A stretch of DNA of 64,000 bases, taken from NCBI GenBank assembly GCA_022414725.1, contig CM039462.1, forward strand, positions 95,339,363 to 95,403,362. Direction: 5' to 3'. Shown in pieces: positions 12,501 to 24,397 of this stretch; the first letter of the stretch is position 1; each line of letters begins with the position of its first letter. Position numbers and translations under genes: made by a program. Source of the stretch: Microglena sp. YARC. Lineage: Eukaryota; Chlorophyta; Chlorophyceae; Chlamydomonadales; Chlamydomonadaceae. A model generated the notes under the pieces. It had not been told where the DNA came from. It made no database searches and saw nothing but the letters and a program-made list of their open reading frames with translations.

Positions 12501-12631
12501 GAATGGGTTGTTACGAATTTGGAGAAAATGTCTCTCCGCGTTTGTTTACGACGTGAATCGGTTTGCGTAGGTTGGTTAGGAAGAAAGGGTCTCTTGGAAG
12601 AATTCACCTCGTTAGGGTCCTTCGGCGGCAT
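9553..12631 (-). pseudogene. Copy A gene 2, first two exons (ParB/methyltransferase-like gene, truncated)
   Basis: Exon 1 is 12631-11838, starting at an ATG (MPPKDPNE) and ending before GTAAAT. Exon 2 is 10067-9553, with acceptor CTTACGCAG and donor GTAAGAG. Exon 1 has a proline/arginine-rich low-complexity first half with three PAQPRRPAAV-like units, then a globular end (APYVTFTY, GIVAWDSERDA, LCIDDL). Exon 2 contains GGPAFNVTATHTHWLRF and ECRPMCGADDFWSTL. No family is recognised for either. The remaining exons, which hold the ParB-like and methyltransferase-like parts in B and C, are missing to the left of the retrotransposon junction. Confidence 0.75.
10140..11808. repeat. 79-bp tandem array, about 21 copies, in gene 2 intron 1 of copy A
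   Basis: Each unit has the hairpin CTCCCGATCATAATCGGGAG, followed by a conserved spacer that includes GACAAACCCAACGAG and ACATGTACTCGGAATAC. The period is exactly 79 bp from about 10147 to 11727. Copy C has the same unit, in the same intron, about 7 times. The 61-residue open frames repeated every 79 bp are artefacts of the array. Confidence 0.95.
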
Positions 12632-12961
12632 AATACCGACATAGCAAGCAAACTGATAGGACCTTGGACAGAGTCGAACTATGGCCTCTAGTTATTCACG
12701 TACTGCAAAATACAGTCTTGTGTTCCCGAATTGATTCTTACAGTATTAGCCCTTGCAGTTTGCTAGGCCCGGTCTATGTCAAAGCTCCCGAGTATAGTCG
12801 GAAGTCCCTGGTCCCGGTCTAGTCTGCTGGTCGCGGTACAGATCGACCCCGGTACAGTTGGCTGGTCCCGGGTTCAGCGATCACTCACCCGACGGCAGGC
12901 CCACTGTCGATTCCTTCTTATCATCTTGGAAGGCTTAGTTTCTTTGAGGGGAAGGGGCAAA
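12632..12961. promoter_or_regulatory. Shared promoter region between the divergent genes of copy A
   Basis: This 330-bp gap separates the start codons of gene 2 (minus) and gene 1 (plus). It has G/C-rich motifs, repeated forms of CTGGTCCCGG and GGTACAG, and a single AGTATAGTCGG half hairpin near 12793. In copy C the corresponding region is 49138-49500. No TATA box is obvious. Confidence 0.5.
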
Positions 12962-15078
12962 ATGGACGCTACCCCTTCCCCAGGAATTGGATTGGGCATA
13001 CACCACTGGGTTGAGCCTATGTTGCAGGTACCTCGTCGACAACTAGATTTCGAGAATTCCAGTGGCGACGATGCGATCGAAACCGTGCCAGCCGAAGAGA
13101 GCGACACAGTTACCAACTCTGATACCGTGAATCAATTCGACAAGCTTATTACCTGTAAGTGCAAGAACACATGTCACTTGGTACTCCCACAGGATGTAAT
13201 TCGCGAACGACGAAATGAATTCGCCGAGCTCGAACCTGCCGAAAGGCAACGTCGATGCTACATCGAATTGAATGCACTGGCAAGCAAGCGGGATCGCAAG
13301 ACAGGGACAAGGAGTGTGTCAACAAGGTAGGTTGTAATTTGAAATTTGAAATTGTTACATCCGTGTAGAACCGTTACTCACAAAGGTAGGTTGTCAATAA
13401 TTTGATCTTGCGCATGAAGCGCCTGATGCGCCTAAAGATTTTTGAAATGTATTATGACTCGAACTTAACGATTCTTTTGCTCGTTCAGGATATTGGGCGT
13501 TGACGTTTGCAAGTCATTTTATTAGGCTGCATCCGTAATCGGTTCAAATGCATGGCTAGCGATAAGTGGTCAGATCAAAAACAACAGAGAGTAAGTTATC
13601 CCGAATTCTCATGTGGTTACAGTGCACTTTGCTTCCTCCCGATTATGCTCGGGACAACCCAATACATCAGGCAACCGTATAATGATCCATTCTACCCTCC
13701 CGATTATAATCGGGAGCATCCATAACAATAAGCGACCTAACCTCGTTTCATTGGACCCTGTCTAGGTTTGAACCTGCTGTGAAGGTGAGGAGGAAGAGGA
13801 GTGCACCCGCAGTGTTGAGGGACAATTTCAACGCTGCGATGAAATCTCTCGTAGATGAGTTTGGGGAGTCAATGCCGCACCAGACTTCTTATGCTCCAGG
13901 ATCTAGAGGAAGGAAAAAATCTAAGGTCATGCGCCCTTTGATTTTTTTACATTGCGGCATATTTCCAAGCAAGCAAGCTGTCTTTAGGGACATGAAGAAG
14001 AACGGCATGGTTCCTCCCAGAACATTATACAGCAGTTTGCGTAAACTATGGCATGCACATTGGTGGAACGTGAAGAAAAAGACTTGGCAGCCTTTTGCCA
14101 AGTGCGACGACTGCGTCAGGGACCGAGCCAGACTCCTTACCACTACGTTTCAGCCAGCAGTTGATGAACTTCGTCAGAGTCAGGCTGTGCACCGTAATCA
14201 GATTTCCATTGGTCGGCGTAGGTATGACATCCGTGAAAAACTGTTTGAACAGTATCCGAAGCTCTTCTTGCACGCATCCGCTGATGCAATGGACAACAAG
14301 AAGACTAATCTTCCTCAGTCACGCCAATTCTCACATACAAAGAAGACCGCAGGAGGTGAACTTCTAAAGACACGCATCATGGGTGAGTACAAATACAGGG
14401 CATGAAGGACATGTCCTCCCGATCATAATCGGGAGCATACACAGTATTTAAAACTTGAAATGATTACTTAACAAAATAATGCTAATATTCTGACTTCATG
14501 TTTCCTTCTATGTTAACTCAGGATTATTCTCCCAGGGAAGAGGCTTCATTGGTTATTGGGCTTTGCCATTCTACTCGCAGTCCATCAATCTGACTATATC
14601 ATGCTTCCAACATTTCTTCAACCGGGTCCTTGAAGAAGAGGGGCAGCTTCCACCGTATTGCTTCTTGCAAATGGACAACGCGGCAAAGGACAACAAGAAC
14701 GCTTTCATGTTCGCATACTTGTCCTTGTTGGTTGAGATGAACTGGTTTGAGGAAGTGTACGTCCATTTCCTCCCTCCCGGACACACACATAGCAATCTTG
14801 ACCAAAAGTACTCTGTGATCTCGCAAGGGTTAAAGAACATGGAAGTGTACACCCTGGACCATCTGATGGGCATTGTTGGTAACTTATTCAAGAAAATGGG
14901 CCCTTACACAAGGCAAGACGTCGTGACCTCTATAGGGGACTTCTCCGCTGTCCTCCTAGACAACGTTTACAAGTTGTTCGGTCATGGCACTAGCACCGTC
15001 AAAGGAGTTAATCGCCGTTTACACGCATTCAAGATAATGAAAGGTCCCAACGGGAGAGTCGGTAAGAATACTTGATAT

Positions 15079-15107
15079 AATGGGCGTTCCTGCTTCCCGG
15101 CCGATTT
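15079..15107 (+). repeat. Left terminal inverted repeat of copy B
   Basis: This 29-bp repeat is the exact inverse of 29368-29396. The first 19 bases are shared with A and C. The last ten (CGGCCGATTT) are specific to B and differ from the (A/C)ACGGATTT-type ends of A and C. Confidence 0.93.
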
Positions 15108-15826
15108 TGTGGATGCTTCTAAATTTGTGGAATCTTATGATTCAAATCAAAAGACCGTTTAGGCAAATTTCTTGATTTGTGAGTTTTTGCTGGATTTCTT
15201 CGAATCTTCTTATGTTTTTGAACATAAGATTGTTTTCTTGTTTTTCGACAAAGAGACAATTCCTTCACTATCTTAGAAGCATCTTATGTTTTTAAACATA
15301 AGATTGTTTTCTAGTTTTTGCAGAAAGAGACAATTCCTTGACAATTATTGAATCTTGTTACATAACTCATAACTCATAACCTCATAACTCATTAATCGTA
15401 ACTAATAACCTCGCAATCTCTGAACTCTAACATCAAAACCTCATAAGTCATTACCTTGTAACTCATCATTCGTAACTCGTAACCTCGCAATCTCAGAACT
15501 CTTAACTCATTACCTCATAACTCATTGCCTTGTAACTCATAACTCATAACCTCGCAATCCCCACACCGTAAATCATAACCTCAAAACTCATTACCTTATA
15601 ACTCATATACTTCCAACCTCACTGCCTCACAGCCCCATTCACGGTGGTGGTGGAGGACACACATTTGGGTAGGCCCACATTGGTGCTGCAGCACTCTACG
15701 AGACCTCCACGCACTACACCACCACGACAAAACATTATCCTAGCACCTGAACACATCACCCTACTTCCTAACCTCACAACGTCTTAATCCCATTATTCAC
15801 GTGCCCGCTTTACAACCTCATTCCCC
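15108..15826. repeat. Subterminal region of copy B with ATAAG-type palindromes and CATAACTC repeats
   Basis: There is no gene. Between 15120 and 15330 there are inverted pairs of the type CTTATGTTTTTGAACATAAG. From about 15360 to 15610 there is a degenerate tandem of AACTCATAACCTCATAACTC-like units. The other end of B (29003-29396) has the same palindrome type. Copy C has the corresponding motifs in its own sequence variant. Confidence 0.75.
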
Positions 15827-16846
15827 CTACGCCATGCTCTTCATCTGCTTCATCATTTTTCCAATAGTGGTCAAAAGGGCCGATGGTTCGTCGATGAATG
15901 CCTGTGCTGTGGCGATGTCGGTGCACCTCTCAAATATCTTGCCCCCAATGGTCTTGAATTCCTCATCTGTCATAGTTGGAAAGAGCTTTGATCCGCTGTG
16001 ATCTTTACGCAAGCCTTTCAGCTCGTCCCACACTCGGCCTAGCATGTCATCACTAGGCTTTGCAGGCATGAGGCTTCCCAGCTCTTCCATGTCATCTTCA
16101 ACGAGCTTGTGCACCAGATTCTTAGCTCTGGCGTCATCACCAGCCTCTTGCATGGCGGCGTGATGTTTGAGCAAGACTTTCTCCGTGGCATGAAACTTCT
16201 TCAAACGCCATGTAGCGACCCCAAGCCTCTGTGGGACTGACTCCAAACTGACGACGCTCCTACCCTCTAGCAATGCCGCCAGCATGCCTGAGCCATCTAC
16301 AGTGTGCAAGCACATCACCCAGTTTCCTTTGTTGCTGTACTCTCGCACGAGGTATCGGTATTCGTCGACACATCTCCTGCTGTACCCAACCTGCCGGGGA
16401 CCGATGGAGCAGCCGCTTATAGCGGGGCGCCCAAACACGCTCTTGTCAGCATCACTTGGTGGGAGATAGACCTTCAGTCTGTTACTTGACGTCATACCAC
16501 GCAAAGCTGTCACGGATGTGCCACGAGTAGTGGAGAAAGTCCCGACTATGGCCACTGTGCTGGAAGCATGTTTGAAGTCAGGCCCAATTCGCGTAATGGA
16601 GACATGATGCACGTCCTTAGCGGTGGAATCAACGAAAGCCCTAGTGAAGGTACTCACTTGCTCCATGTTGCTGTACATCACCACCTTGAACACCCCGGCA
16701 AACTTCCTGTTTTGGACCATCAAGGTTCGCAGAGTGTCTGAGGCATCAACGCCCGTCCAAGCCTTCTCACCAACGTCCCAAAGCGGTCCACTGTCATCAC
16801 CCAAGCTCGGGTCGATGATGACCAAGTCGACCAATTTGGCAGGCAC
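15827..16846 (-). CDS. Copy B gene 2 last exon: beta-class DNA methyltransferase-like domain
   Basis: The 339-codon exon begins after acceptor ACGCAG and ends at TAG. Near its start, KLVDLVIIDPSLG occupies the place of motif IV (normally DPPY or similar) of DNA N6-adenine/N4-cytosine methyltransferases. About 160 residues later, VREYSNKGNWVMC, DGSGMLAALLEGR, VVSLE and LGVATWRLKKF follow the order of motif I and the end of the Rossmann fold in beta-class enzymes (GD-VLDPF-GSGTT, GR, GIE, A-R). The proline-tyrosine half of DPPY is missing (SL), so catalysis is doubtful. Copy C has DPCL at the same site. The last about 100 residues are helical and of unknown function. Confidence 0.6.
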   Translation of the reverse strand: MPAKLVDLVIIDPSLGDDSGPLWDVGEKAWTGVDASDTLRTLMVQNRKFAGVFKVVMYSNMEQVSTFTRAFVDSTAKDVHHVSITRIGPDFKHASSTVAIVGTFSTTRGTSVTALRGMTSSNRLKVYLPPSDADKSVFGRPAISGCSIGPRQVGYSRRCVDEYRYLVREYSNKGNWVMCLHTVDGSGMLAALLEGRSVVSLESVPQRLGVATWRLKKFHATEKVLLKHHAAMQEAGDDARAKNLVHKLVEDDMEELGSLMPAKPSDDMLGRVWDELKGLRKDHSGSKLFPTMTDEEFKTIGGKIFERCTDIATAQAFIDEPSALLTTIGKMMKQMKSMA

Positions 16847-18035
16847 CTGCGTGATAGTAGGAAATAATATAAATTAATACGTTAGTGGTAGGTTCATTGC
16901 TCCCCTTTGCAAAGGGGAGCAATGAACACACATCCCAATTTCAAAAGGCCAACATACCATACATACCGACCTTAAACCTTTGCGTAGGAAAATGTAGAAC
17001 ACACATGAACTGAATAAGTACACCACCTTCCCTTGTAGGAAGTGGAGCAATGCTCATGCACCAAACAATTCAAGAATAGCCAAGCGCACCTTGATGAGGT
17101 CGTCACAGAGAAAAGTCTTTGGATGCACGTTGTATAGGTGCGCGCTGACCTTAGCGGTCTCCTTCCGGAGGAGCTGGCCAGCAGGTACAAGCGGGTGGTC
17201 CAGGTCAAGGAACACTGTTGTCGCTGTGATGAGCAGATATTTCATCGCAAATTTACCGCCCTCTAGATGGTCGAAGAAGGAAGGACTAGGTTTTCCCTTC
17301 TTCCATACATCCTTGACGTCGCCGAAAGTACGCCTGATCTCCCCCATATCAGCATTGTGTTGGCTTTGCTCCAGTGAAGCTACAAGACCTACGTCGTTCC
17401 TTGACAAGTCAAGGACAAGGAACTCCACCGCTTCCTTGATGGTATGCAACGCACTGCTTACTCGACTGCGAGCGGCAATGGGATAGGCAAGGAGAATTAC
17501 CCTCACTGCTTGGAGGAACTTGGCCATATCGTCAGATATAGCTCCGACAGCTCCACCAGATAGGCTGGAGTACACCATATCTGGTTGCGTCAATACCTCG
17601 ATGTCGGTGACGCTGGCCGAGATGACTGTGTCAGAGTGTGTACGTTCTTGTACCTTCTTGGCCCTGCTCTCGATCACAGTCAACCACCAGTTCAGTTGGC
17701 AGTTGACTTCCTGATTGTTAGTCTGGAACGTGATGAACCCATTTGCTTTCTTGAACTCAGTGATGGTCAGCTTGGGCATCAAAAGCTCTGAAGTACCACG
17801 GAGGTCAAGTGCATCCCTCCTTGTAGTGGCGTAGTCTAACTGCAACCTCGAGAACCAGGACTGTGCTGTCATAGGCTTTGACAAACCTTCCACCGCCGTC
17901 TGTCCAACTTCCTCGGTGGCGAACATGACGCCAGAGGCCTTTGTGCCACTTTTGGAAACGGCAGCGTCCATGGTACAACTGGTTGTTGACGGAGCTGAAG
18001 TGATGTTGTCCAGGCTTGTCAAGGCTAGGTGATTC

Positions 18036-18202
18036 CTGTGAACAAGGAAGTACGCGGTAATTAATTGAGGGAAGCTTGAAGGCAGCCGCTCCCCTTTGCG
18101 TAGGGGAGACCTAGACAGTCAACCAAATGGGCCCCACGATTGTACATTGCGGTAGGGAGACATTTGGTAAGTATTTTAAAAGCAAACGTCTGTAACACTT
18201 AC
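18036..18202 (-). other. Intron of copy B gene 2 that is absent from copy C
   Basis: The borders are GTAAGTG and TTCACAG. The flanking coding sequence (RYST, then ESPSLDKPG) is continuous in copy C (RFNSG, then SPLDLEAKG near 55060), with no intron there. The intron contains the hairpin CTCCCCTACGCAAAGGGGAG near 18085-18110, the same motif class found in the other introns. Confidence 0.65.
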
Positions 18203-18539
18203 CGTAGAGTAGCGGGTCATCAACTCGGCCTTGAAGTCGTCCTCCTCAATGTTGTGCATATCAAGAAGCTTCTTCAGGATGAACACCACAAAGCCCGCAC
18301 TCACTTCCTTCTTGAAATGATCCAATGCCAACTTGTATGTAGCGGCAAAGGTCTGAGCAAGCATGTAAGAGGTATTTGTTTATTTTTGATCATGCTCAAA
18401 TATACATCATTGCAATCCAAGATGCATGCAAATGGTCAAAATCGTATCCCCTTTGTCACCTAGAGAACTATGCAAACTCTCCTACAAGCACAACCATCCA
18501 CTTAGTGCATGCATAGTCGTCCCGTACGCGCGGTGGAGC

Positions 18540-18580
<41 letters not shown>

Positions 18581-18705
18581 TCTCCCACTCCCCCCCCCCT
18601 GTTTAATTTCACACCCCATGTTTAATTAAAAAACCCCACCCCCTGTTTAATTTCACACCCCCTATTTAATTTTAAATCCCCCACCCCCTGTTTAATTTCA
18701 CATAC
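18540..18705. repeat. Poly-C tract and short TTTAATT repeats in a copy B intron
   Basis: An unbroken run of about 35 C lies at about 18543-18577, followed by several copies of CCCCCTGTTTAATTTCACA. The intron also carries a diverged CCGTACGCGCGGTGGAG hairpin near 18520. Confidence 0.85.
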
Positions 18706-20023
18706 CTTGGGAGAAAAGCTGACGGAGTCAACGGAGTCCAACTGTTTCTTGAAAGCCTCAACCTGGTGAACATACAAGTGTTCCGTCACAAGGTTGAGGA
18801 ATGCGTCGCATTCAGCAGGGGGCAGCCTCATCGTATCCTTCATGTCCTCCAACGTAACATTCCTGACATTGGTCACGGTTGGCTTGCCCTTCCCCTTGCC
18901 TTTACCCTTTGCCTTCTCCTCGGGTTCCTCTTCCTCGTCAGAGGATGGTCTGTCTGTCGGCAGGGTAGTCACTTCACACTCCACCTTGGGGAGGCGCTCG
19001 AGGGTAATGTTACTGCCAATCATCATTCGGGTGTCCATGCTTGACATGATGAGGAAAGCCCTGTCGTAGCTGTCCTGGGTCAAACTCACGATCTTGAAGC
19101 GTGGTGTCAAAGATGACGCCTCGTTGCTGTATAGCCTCGCAAGCTTCTCGTCCCTAGCCACGCATTGGAACCTAAAGGCACTGTACTCAATGCTGTGATG
19201 CCCTTTCTCAGCCCGAGGTGGGCTACCCGCTTTGAGGTACATCTCTCTCCACAGGTAGGTCGAGATCAAGAAGGGCTGAGACTCGTAGCCCTCTGCCGAC
19301 TGGCCACTGATGTTGTCTTGGGCGGAGAGAAACCAGGCATTACCAAGCTTGTCCGTGTAGGTGTCGCCCGGCACCGAAGACAACCGGTACAGGCAGCACT
19401 GTCGGAGAGGCGTCCCACTCGGGGTCAGGTCGATCAATGCTTTTGAGCTGTGGTAGCCTCCGATGACCCATGGCTCGCCAAACTCAGCTGACACATCGCT
19501 GACATTGTTGAACATGGTCGAAAAAGAGTCGAGGTCGATGTTCTTCCAAAGTGTACCCAACGGTTTCAAGTTTGCATCAATGTCGATGAACAATATGATG
19601 GCCGGGGTCATGCTTGTGGGTGCAAAGACATTTTTCAAAGCTGTGATTCGCATTGGGTCGAACAAACGGATACGGACGGGAAGCTCTGGAGGAAGAAACC
19701 TCCTAGCATCCAAGGAGAAGTAGACCCCTAGTGCATTCGCCAGTTGTCTCTCGGCCAAGTGCTTCTTAGCCCATGTCAGCTTCTCTGAGAGTTGTGAACC
19801 AAGTTTGTCCGCCTTGTCCGCCACGGTAGGGGTGTTGGCTGTCGATACGCGTGGGGTGTTGTCCCCCCCTAAGCCTGAGGTGCTCATCCTCGCTTTGCCT
19901 GCTACGGATTTGACTGCGGAGTTGGCCCTCCCACGGTCTGCAGTGACCCCCAATGGTGTCAGTCCATTCCCAAGGTCAGTAGCGTGGGCAGGGGTCTCAT
20001 TTGCTGCTCCATTTGAAGCGAAC
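18706..20023 (-). CDS. Copy B gene 2 ParB-like exon
   Basis: The exon begins after acceptor TCTTTAG and ends before GTATGTG. An N-terminal low-complexity part (about 80 residues) precedes a conserved block: LPVRIRLFDPMRI, FGEPWVIGGYHSSKALIDL, CCLYRL and NISGQSAEGYESQPF. The order of a GG-H-S-A motif followed by a conserved N-containing stretch is reminiscent of the ParB/sulfiredoxin-like fold (G-HR-A, then N). An acidic, lysine-rich linker follows. The exon is open throughout. I am confident that it is homologous to 53187-54564 in copy C and only moderately confident of the ParB relation. Confidence 0.55.
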
Positions 20024-20129
20024 CTAAAGACATGCAAACAAAATGACTTAATAGGGTTTCTAAACTTGGTTGACATAAAGGAATTTCTATACGAGTTTTA
20101 TTTGGGCAATCCCCTAGGCGTATTGGGTG

Positions 20130-20258
20130 TGTATTGGGTGGGTGTTGGGGGTGGGGGTCTCCCATTCGCGTACGGGAGGAATTTCGAAACACTGAGGGTA
20201 AGATGAAGGGGGAGGGGTGTCTGCTCCCGTACGCGTATGGGAGGGCTGTGCATGCACT

Positions 20259-20291
<33 letters not shown>

Positions 20292-20936
20292 CTCCCCTTC
20301 GCGTACGGGAGGACTGTGCATGCACTGGAGTGTATTGGTTGGGTGTGTGTGTGGGGGGGGGGGGGGGAGGGGGGTCTCCCATACGCGTACGGGAGGAATT
20401 TCGAAACACTGAGGGTGAGATGAAGGGGGAGGGGTGTCTGCTCCCGTACGCGTATGGGAGGGCTGTGCATGCACTGGGGGTGGGTGTGGGGTGGGGGGCT
20501 CCCCTTCGCGTACGGGAGGACTGTGCATGCACTGGAGTGTATTGGTTGGGTGTGTGTGTGTGTGGGGGGGGGGGGGGGTCTCCCATTCGCGTACGGGAGG
20601 AATTTCGAAACACTGAGGGTGTTTCGAAATTCCTCCCGTACGCGTATGGGAGGGCTGTGCATGCACTGGGGGTGTGGGTGTGGGTGGGGGGATCCCCTTT
20701 TCGTACGGGAGGACTGTGCATGCACTGGAGTGTATTGGTTGGGTGTGTGTGTGTGTTGGGGGGGGGGGGGGGGGGGGTCTCCCATTCGCGTACGGGAGGA
20801 ATTTCGAAACACTGAGGTGTTTCGAAATTCCTCCTGTACGCGTATGGGAGGGCTGTGCATGCACTGGGGGGTGGGTGTGCGGTGGGGGCTCCCCTTCGCG
20901 TACGGAGGACTGTGCATGCACTGGAGTGTATTGGTT

Positions 20937-20967
<31 letters not shown>

Positions 20968-21870
20968 GGGGGTCTCCCATTCGCGTACGGGAGGAATTTT
21001 GAAACACTGAGGGTGTTTCGAAATTCCTCCCGTACGCGTATGGGAGGGCTGTGCATGCACTGGGGGTGGGTGTGGGTGGGGGGCTCCCCTTCGCGTACGG
21101 GAGGACTGTGCATGCACTGGAGTGTATTGGTTGGGTGTGTGTGTGGGGGGGGGGGGGGGGGTCTCCCATTCGCGTACAGAGGAATTTCGAAACTCTGAGG
21201 GTGTTTCGAAATTCCTCCCTTACGCGTATGGGAGGGCTGTGCATGCACTGGGGGGTGGGTGTGGGGTGGGGGGCTCCCCTTCGCGTACGGAGGACTGTGC
21301 ATGCACTGGAGTGTATTGGTTGTGTGTGTGTGGGGGGGGGGGGGGGGGGGGGTCTCTCATTCGCGTACGGGAGGAATTTCGAAACACTGAGGGTGTTTCG
21401 AAATTCCTCCCGTACGCGTATGGAGGGCTGTGCATGCACTGGGGTGTGGGTGTGGGGTGGGGGCTCCCCTTTGCGTACGGGAGGACTGTGCATGCACTGG
21501 AGTGTATTGGTTGGGTGTGTGTGTGTGGGGGGGGGGGGGGTCTCCCATTCGCGTACGGAGGAATTTCGAAACACTGAGGGTGTTTCGAAATTCCTCCCGT
21601 ACGCGTATGGAGGGCTGTGCATGCACTGGGGGGTGGGTGTGGGGTGGGGGGCTCCCCTTTGCGTACGGGAGGACTGTGCATGCACTGGAGTGTATTGGTT
21701 GGTGTGTGTGTGTGGGGGGGGGGGGGGGGGTCTCCCATTCGCGTACGGGAGGAATTTCGAAACACTGAGGTTGAGATGAAGTGCATGCACAGCCCTCCCG
21801 TACGCGTGGGGGAGCAGATACCCCTCCGCCTTCATGTCACCCTCATTGCTTTTAAATTCCTCCCGTACGC
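20130..21870. repeat. About 190-bp tandem array of paired hairpins and G tracts, about 9 units, in copy B
   Basis: Each unit has two hairpins of the type CTCCCGTACGCGTATGGGAG or CTCCCCTTCGCGTACGGGAG, the palindromic join CGAAACACTGAGGGTGTTTCG, two copies of CTGTGCATGCACTGG, a GT run and a G homopolymer of about 10-31 bases (31 near 20260-20290). The array lies in a gene 2 intron. Very long proline- or glycine-rich frames across it on both strands are composition artefacts. Confidence 0.93.
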
Positions 21871-22283
21871 GTATGGGAGACCCCGCCACATGTCCTACAT
21901 GACGTGGCACAATACTTGGGTAAGAGTAATATCGTACGACATACATAAAATAAAGAAGATTCATTTCATACAATCGACTAAAGAAACTAGAAATAATCGA
22001 GTTGAATGCATTGCCGATTTGCGATTCGCGGTCGTCAATCTCCGAATCCGCATGGACAAGCTTCACCACCGCACGAGGTCGCAATCGGCAACGTTGTCAA
22101 GCTCGCAACCCCTAGCGCGACCATTGAAGTGTATGGCGGACAGTTGTGGAATAAGCATGAGTTCGAAATGAACTCACATTGCACGGAGATCTTTCGTCAT
22201 GGCTTCATTGGCAGCGTCCTGGGTTGCATCGCCCTCGTCCTGAACCGGGTGTTCATTGCCAGCCTCCCGATTGTTGCCTCCTC

Positions 22284-23070
22284 ACTTAGCCTCCTCTCGC
22301 TTCGCATCCTCCTGTCGCTTCCTCCTCTTACTCGCAGAACCTGTTTTCAAGTCACAATTGCGGAAGTAAGGAATGGTGAAGGAAAACGAAAAGGAAAGAT
22401 CGCCGTCAGAGCAATGATATTCAAAAGCGCAGTACGTTGTGTAGCGCAACGATATTCAAACCTGCAGTACATGTCGCTCCGTACAGGTTTGTTTCAAAAG
22501 CTCGACCTGTCGCACTCAATACGGTATGATCAAACATTCACTCACTGCTGTCAGGTGCCTGCTTCTCTCTCTGCCTTGTTCCCCTCCTGCCTGGGCTGAA
22601 ACTCTCGAAACCTGGAGTTAGCGTGGATTCGCATGCTCGGATACTCAGTCTCGTTTCATCGAGCTGTCTCGCTGGGAGGATGCCTGTGCGCAGTTGCACA
22701 GGTTCACCGCGATCCTGCAACCACCATTTTTGCATTGCGGCGGTTAGTTGTGCGGAGTGCGGAAATCGCCTACAGGCATGTGGTTCTTGAATGCCATGTC
22801 CTTCAGCTGTTCGGACGTGCAATCATCGAGGGTAAGTTGTAGCCAGAAAGCTTCGGACCCACACATCGGTTTGCAAGTTTCAGAAAACCGATACCAGGAT
22901 GTGTGCGTCACAATTGTTTTGGCACTGGCGCCTCCTAATACCACCTCGCGAGACCTAGTTCCTACGATCTGCTTGTTCCACTGTTGAATGCCTTCGTCAC
23001 ATGCGGGCGTCTTGTCTCCGTACATCTTGGCATCGATGGTGCCATTTGAGTAGAAGCTGCGTCCAATAAA
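22284..23070 (-). pseudogene. Copy B gene 2 exons 2 and 3
   Basis: The longer exon (from about 23070) matches copy A 10067-9553: SFYSNGTIDAK, then THTSWYRFSETCKPMCGSEAFW. It changes frame near 22745 and continues with the QKWWLQDRGEPVQL segment. A short basic exon (22343-22284, rich in R and E) follows, as in copy C (51638-51716). No family is recognised. The Cys and Trp residues are conserved in all three copies. Confidence 0.6.
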
Positions 23071-23129
23071 ATAGGATAGGGTTGTCATTTGTTCGAATTG
23101 AATTAAATAATTAAACTCACTCTAACATT

Positions 23130-24370
23130 GTATGTAAATTCCTCCCGCACGCGTATGGGAGCCCCACACCCCCAAACACCCACCCAATTCACCCCAGTGC
23201 TTGCACAGCCCTCCAGTACGCGAAGGGGAGCCCGCCACCCCACACCCACCCCCCAAAGCATGCGCAGTCCTCTCGTACGCGAACGGGAGCCTGCCCCCAC
23301 CCCCCCCCACCCACCCACCCACCCACCCCCCACCCCTTCATCTCACCCTCATTGCTTCGAAGTCCTCCCGTACGCGTATGGGAGCCCCCCACCCCCAAAC
23401 ACCCACCCAATTCACCCCAGTGCTTGCACAGCCCTCCAGTACGTGAAGGGGAGCCCGCCACCCCACACCCACCCCTTCATCTCACCCTCATTGCTTCGAA
23501 GTCCTCCCGTACGCGTATGGGAGGCCCCCACCCCCAAACACCCACCCAATTCACCCCAGTGCTTGCACAGCCCTCCAGTACGCGAAGGGGAGCCCGCCAT
23601 TCCACGCCCACCCCCCAATGCATGCGCAGTCCTCCCGTACGCGAAGGGGAGCCTGCCCCCCCCCACCCCACCCCCCACCCCCCACCCCACCCCCACCCCT
23701 TCATCTCACCCTCATTGCTTCGAAGTCCTCCCGTACGCGTATGGGAGCCCCCCACCCCCCAAACACCCACCCAATTCACCCCAGTGCTTGCACAGCCCTC
23801 CAGTACGCGAAGGGGAGCCCGCCATTCCACGCCCACCCCCCAATGCATGCGCAGTCCTCCCGTACGCGAAGGGGAGCCTGCCCCCCCACCCCACCCCACC
23901 CCACCCCACCCCTTCATCTCACCCTCATTGCTTCGAAGTCCTCCCGTACGCGTATGGGAGCCCCCCACCCCCAAACACCCACCCAATTCACCCCAGTGCT
24001 TGCACAGCCCTCCAGTACGCGAAGGGGAGCCCGCCACCCCACACCCACCCCCCAGTGCATGCACAGGCCTCCCGTACGCGAAGGGGAGCCTGCCCCCCCC
24101 CCCCCCCCCCCCCCCTTCATCTCACCCTCACTGCTTCGAAGTCCTCCCGTACGCGTTATGGGAGCCCCTCACCCCCAAACACCCACCCAATCCACCCCAG
24201 TGCTTGCACAGCCCTCCAGTACGCGAAGGGGAGCCCGCCACCCCACACCCACCCCCCAGTGCATGCGCAGTCCTCCCGTACGCGAAGGGGAGCCCCCCAC
24301 CCACAAACACCCACCCAATTCATCCAAGTGCATGCACAGCCCTTCCGTACGCGAAGGGGAGCGTCCAATC
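23130..24370. repeat. About 200-bp tandem array of hairpins and C tracts, about 6 units, in copy B
   Basis: Units contain CTCCCGTACGCGTATGGGAG, then CACCCCCAAACACCCACCCA, then CCTCCAGTACGCGAAGGGGAG-type hairpins and C tracts (the longest about 23, near 24093-24115). This is intron 1 of gene 2, the same intron that holds the 79-bp arrays in A and C, but with B-type hairpin cores. Confidence 0.92.
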
Positions 24371-24397
24371 CTCCATTCACCTCATATGTAAACTTAC

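Noticed and set aside
20098..22084. Very long proline/histidine/threonine-rich frames (339, 447 and 656 codons) and glycine-rich frames on the other strand
   Set aside because: Composition artefacts of G/C-rich tandem units. They lie in an intron of copy B gene 2 and occur on both strands and in all frames.
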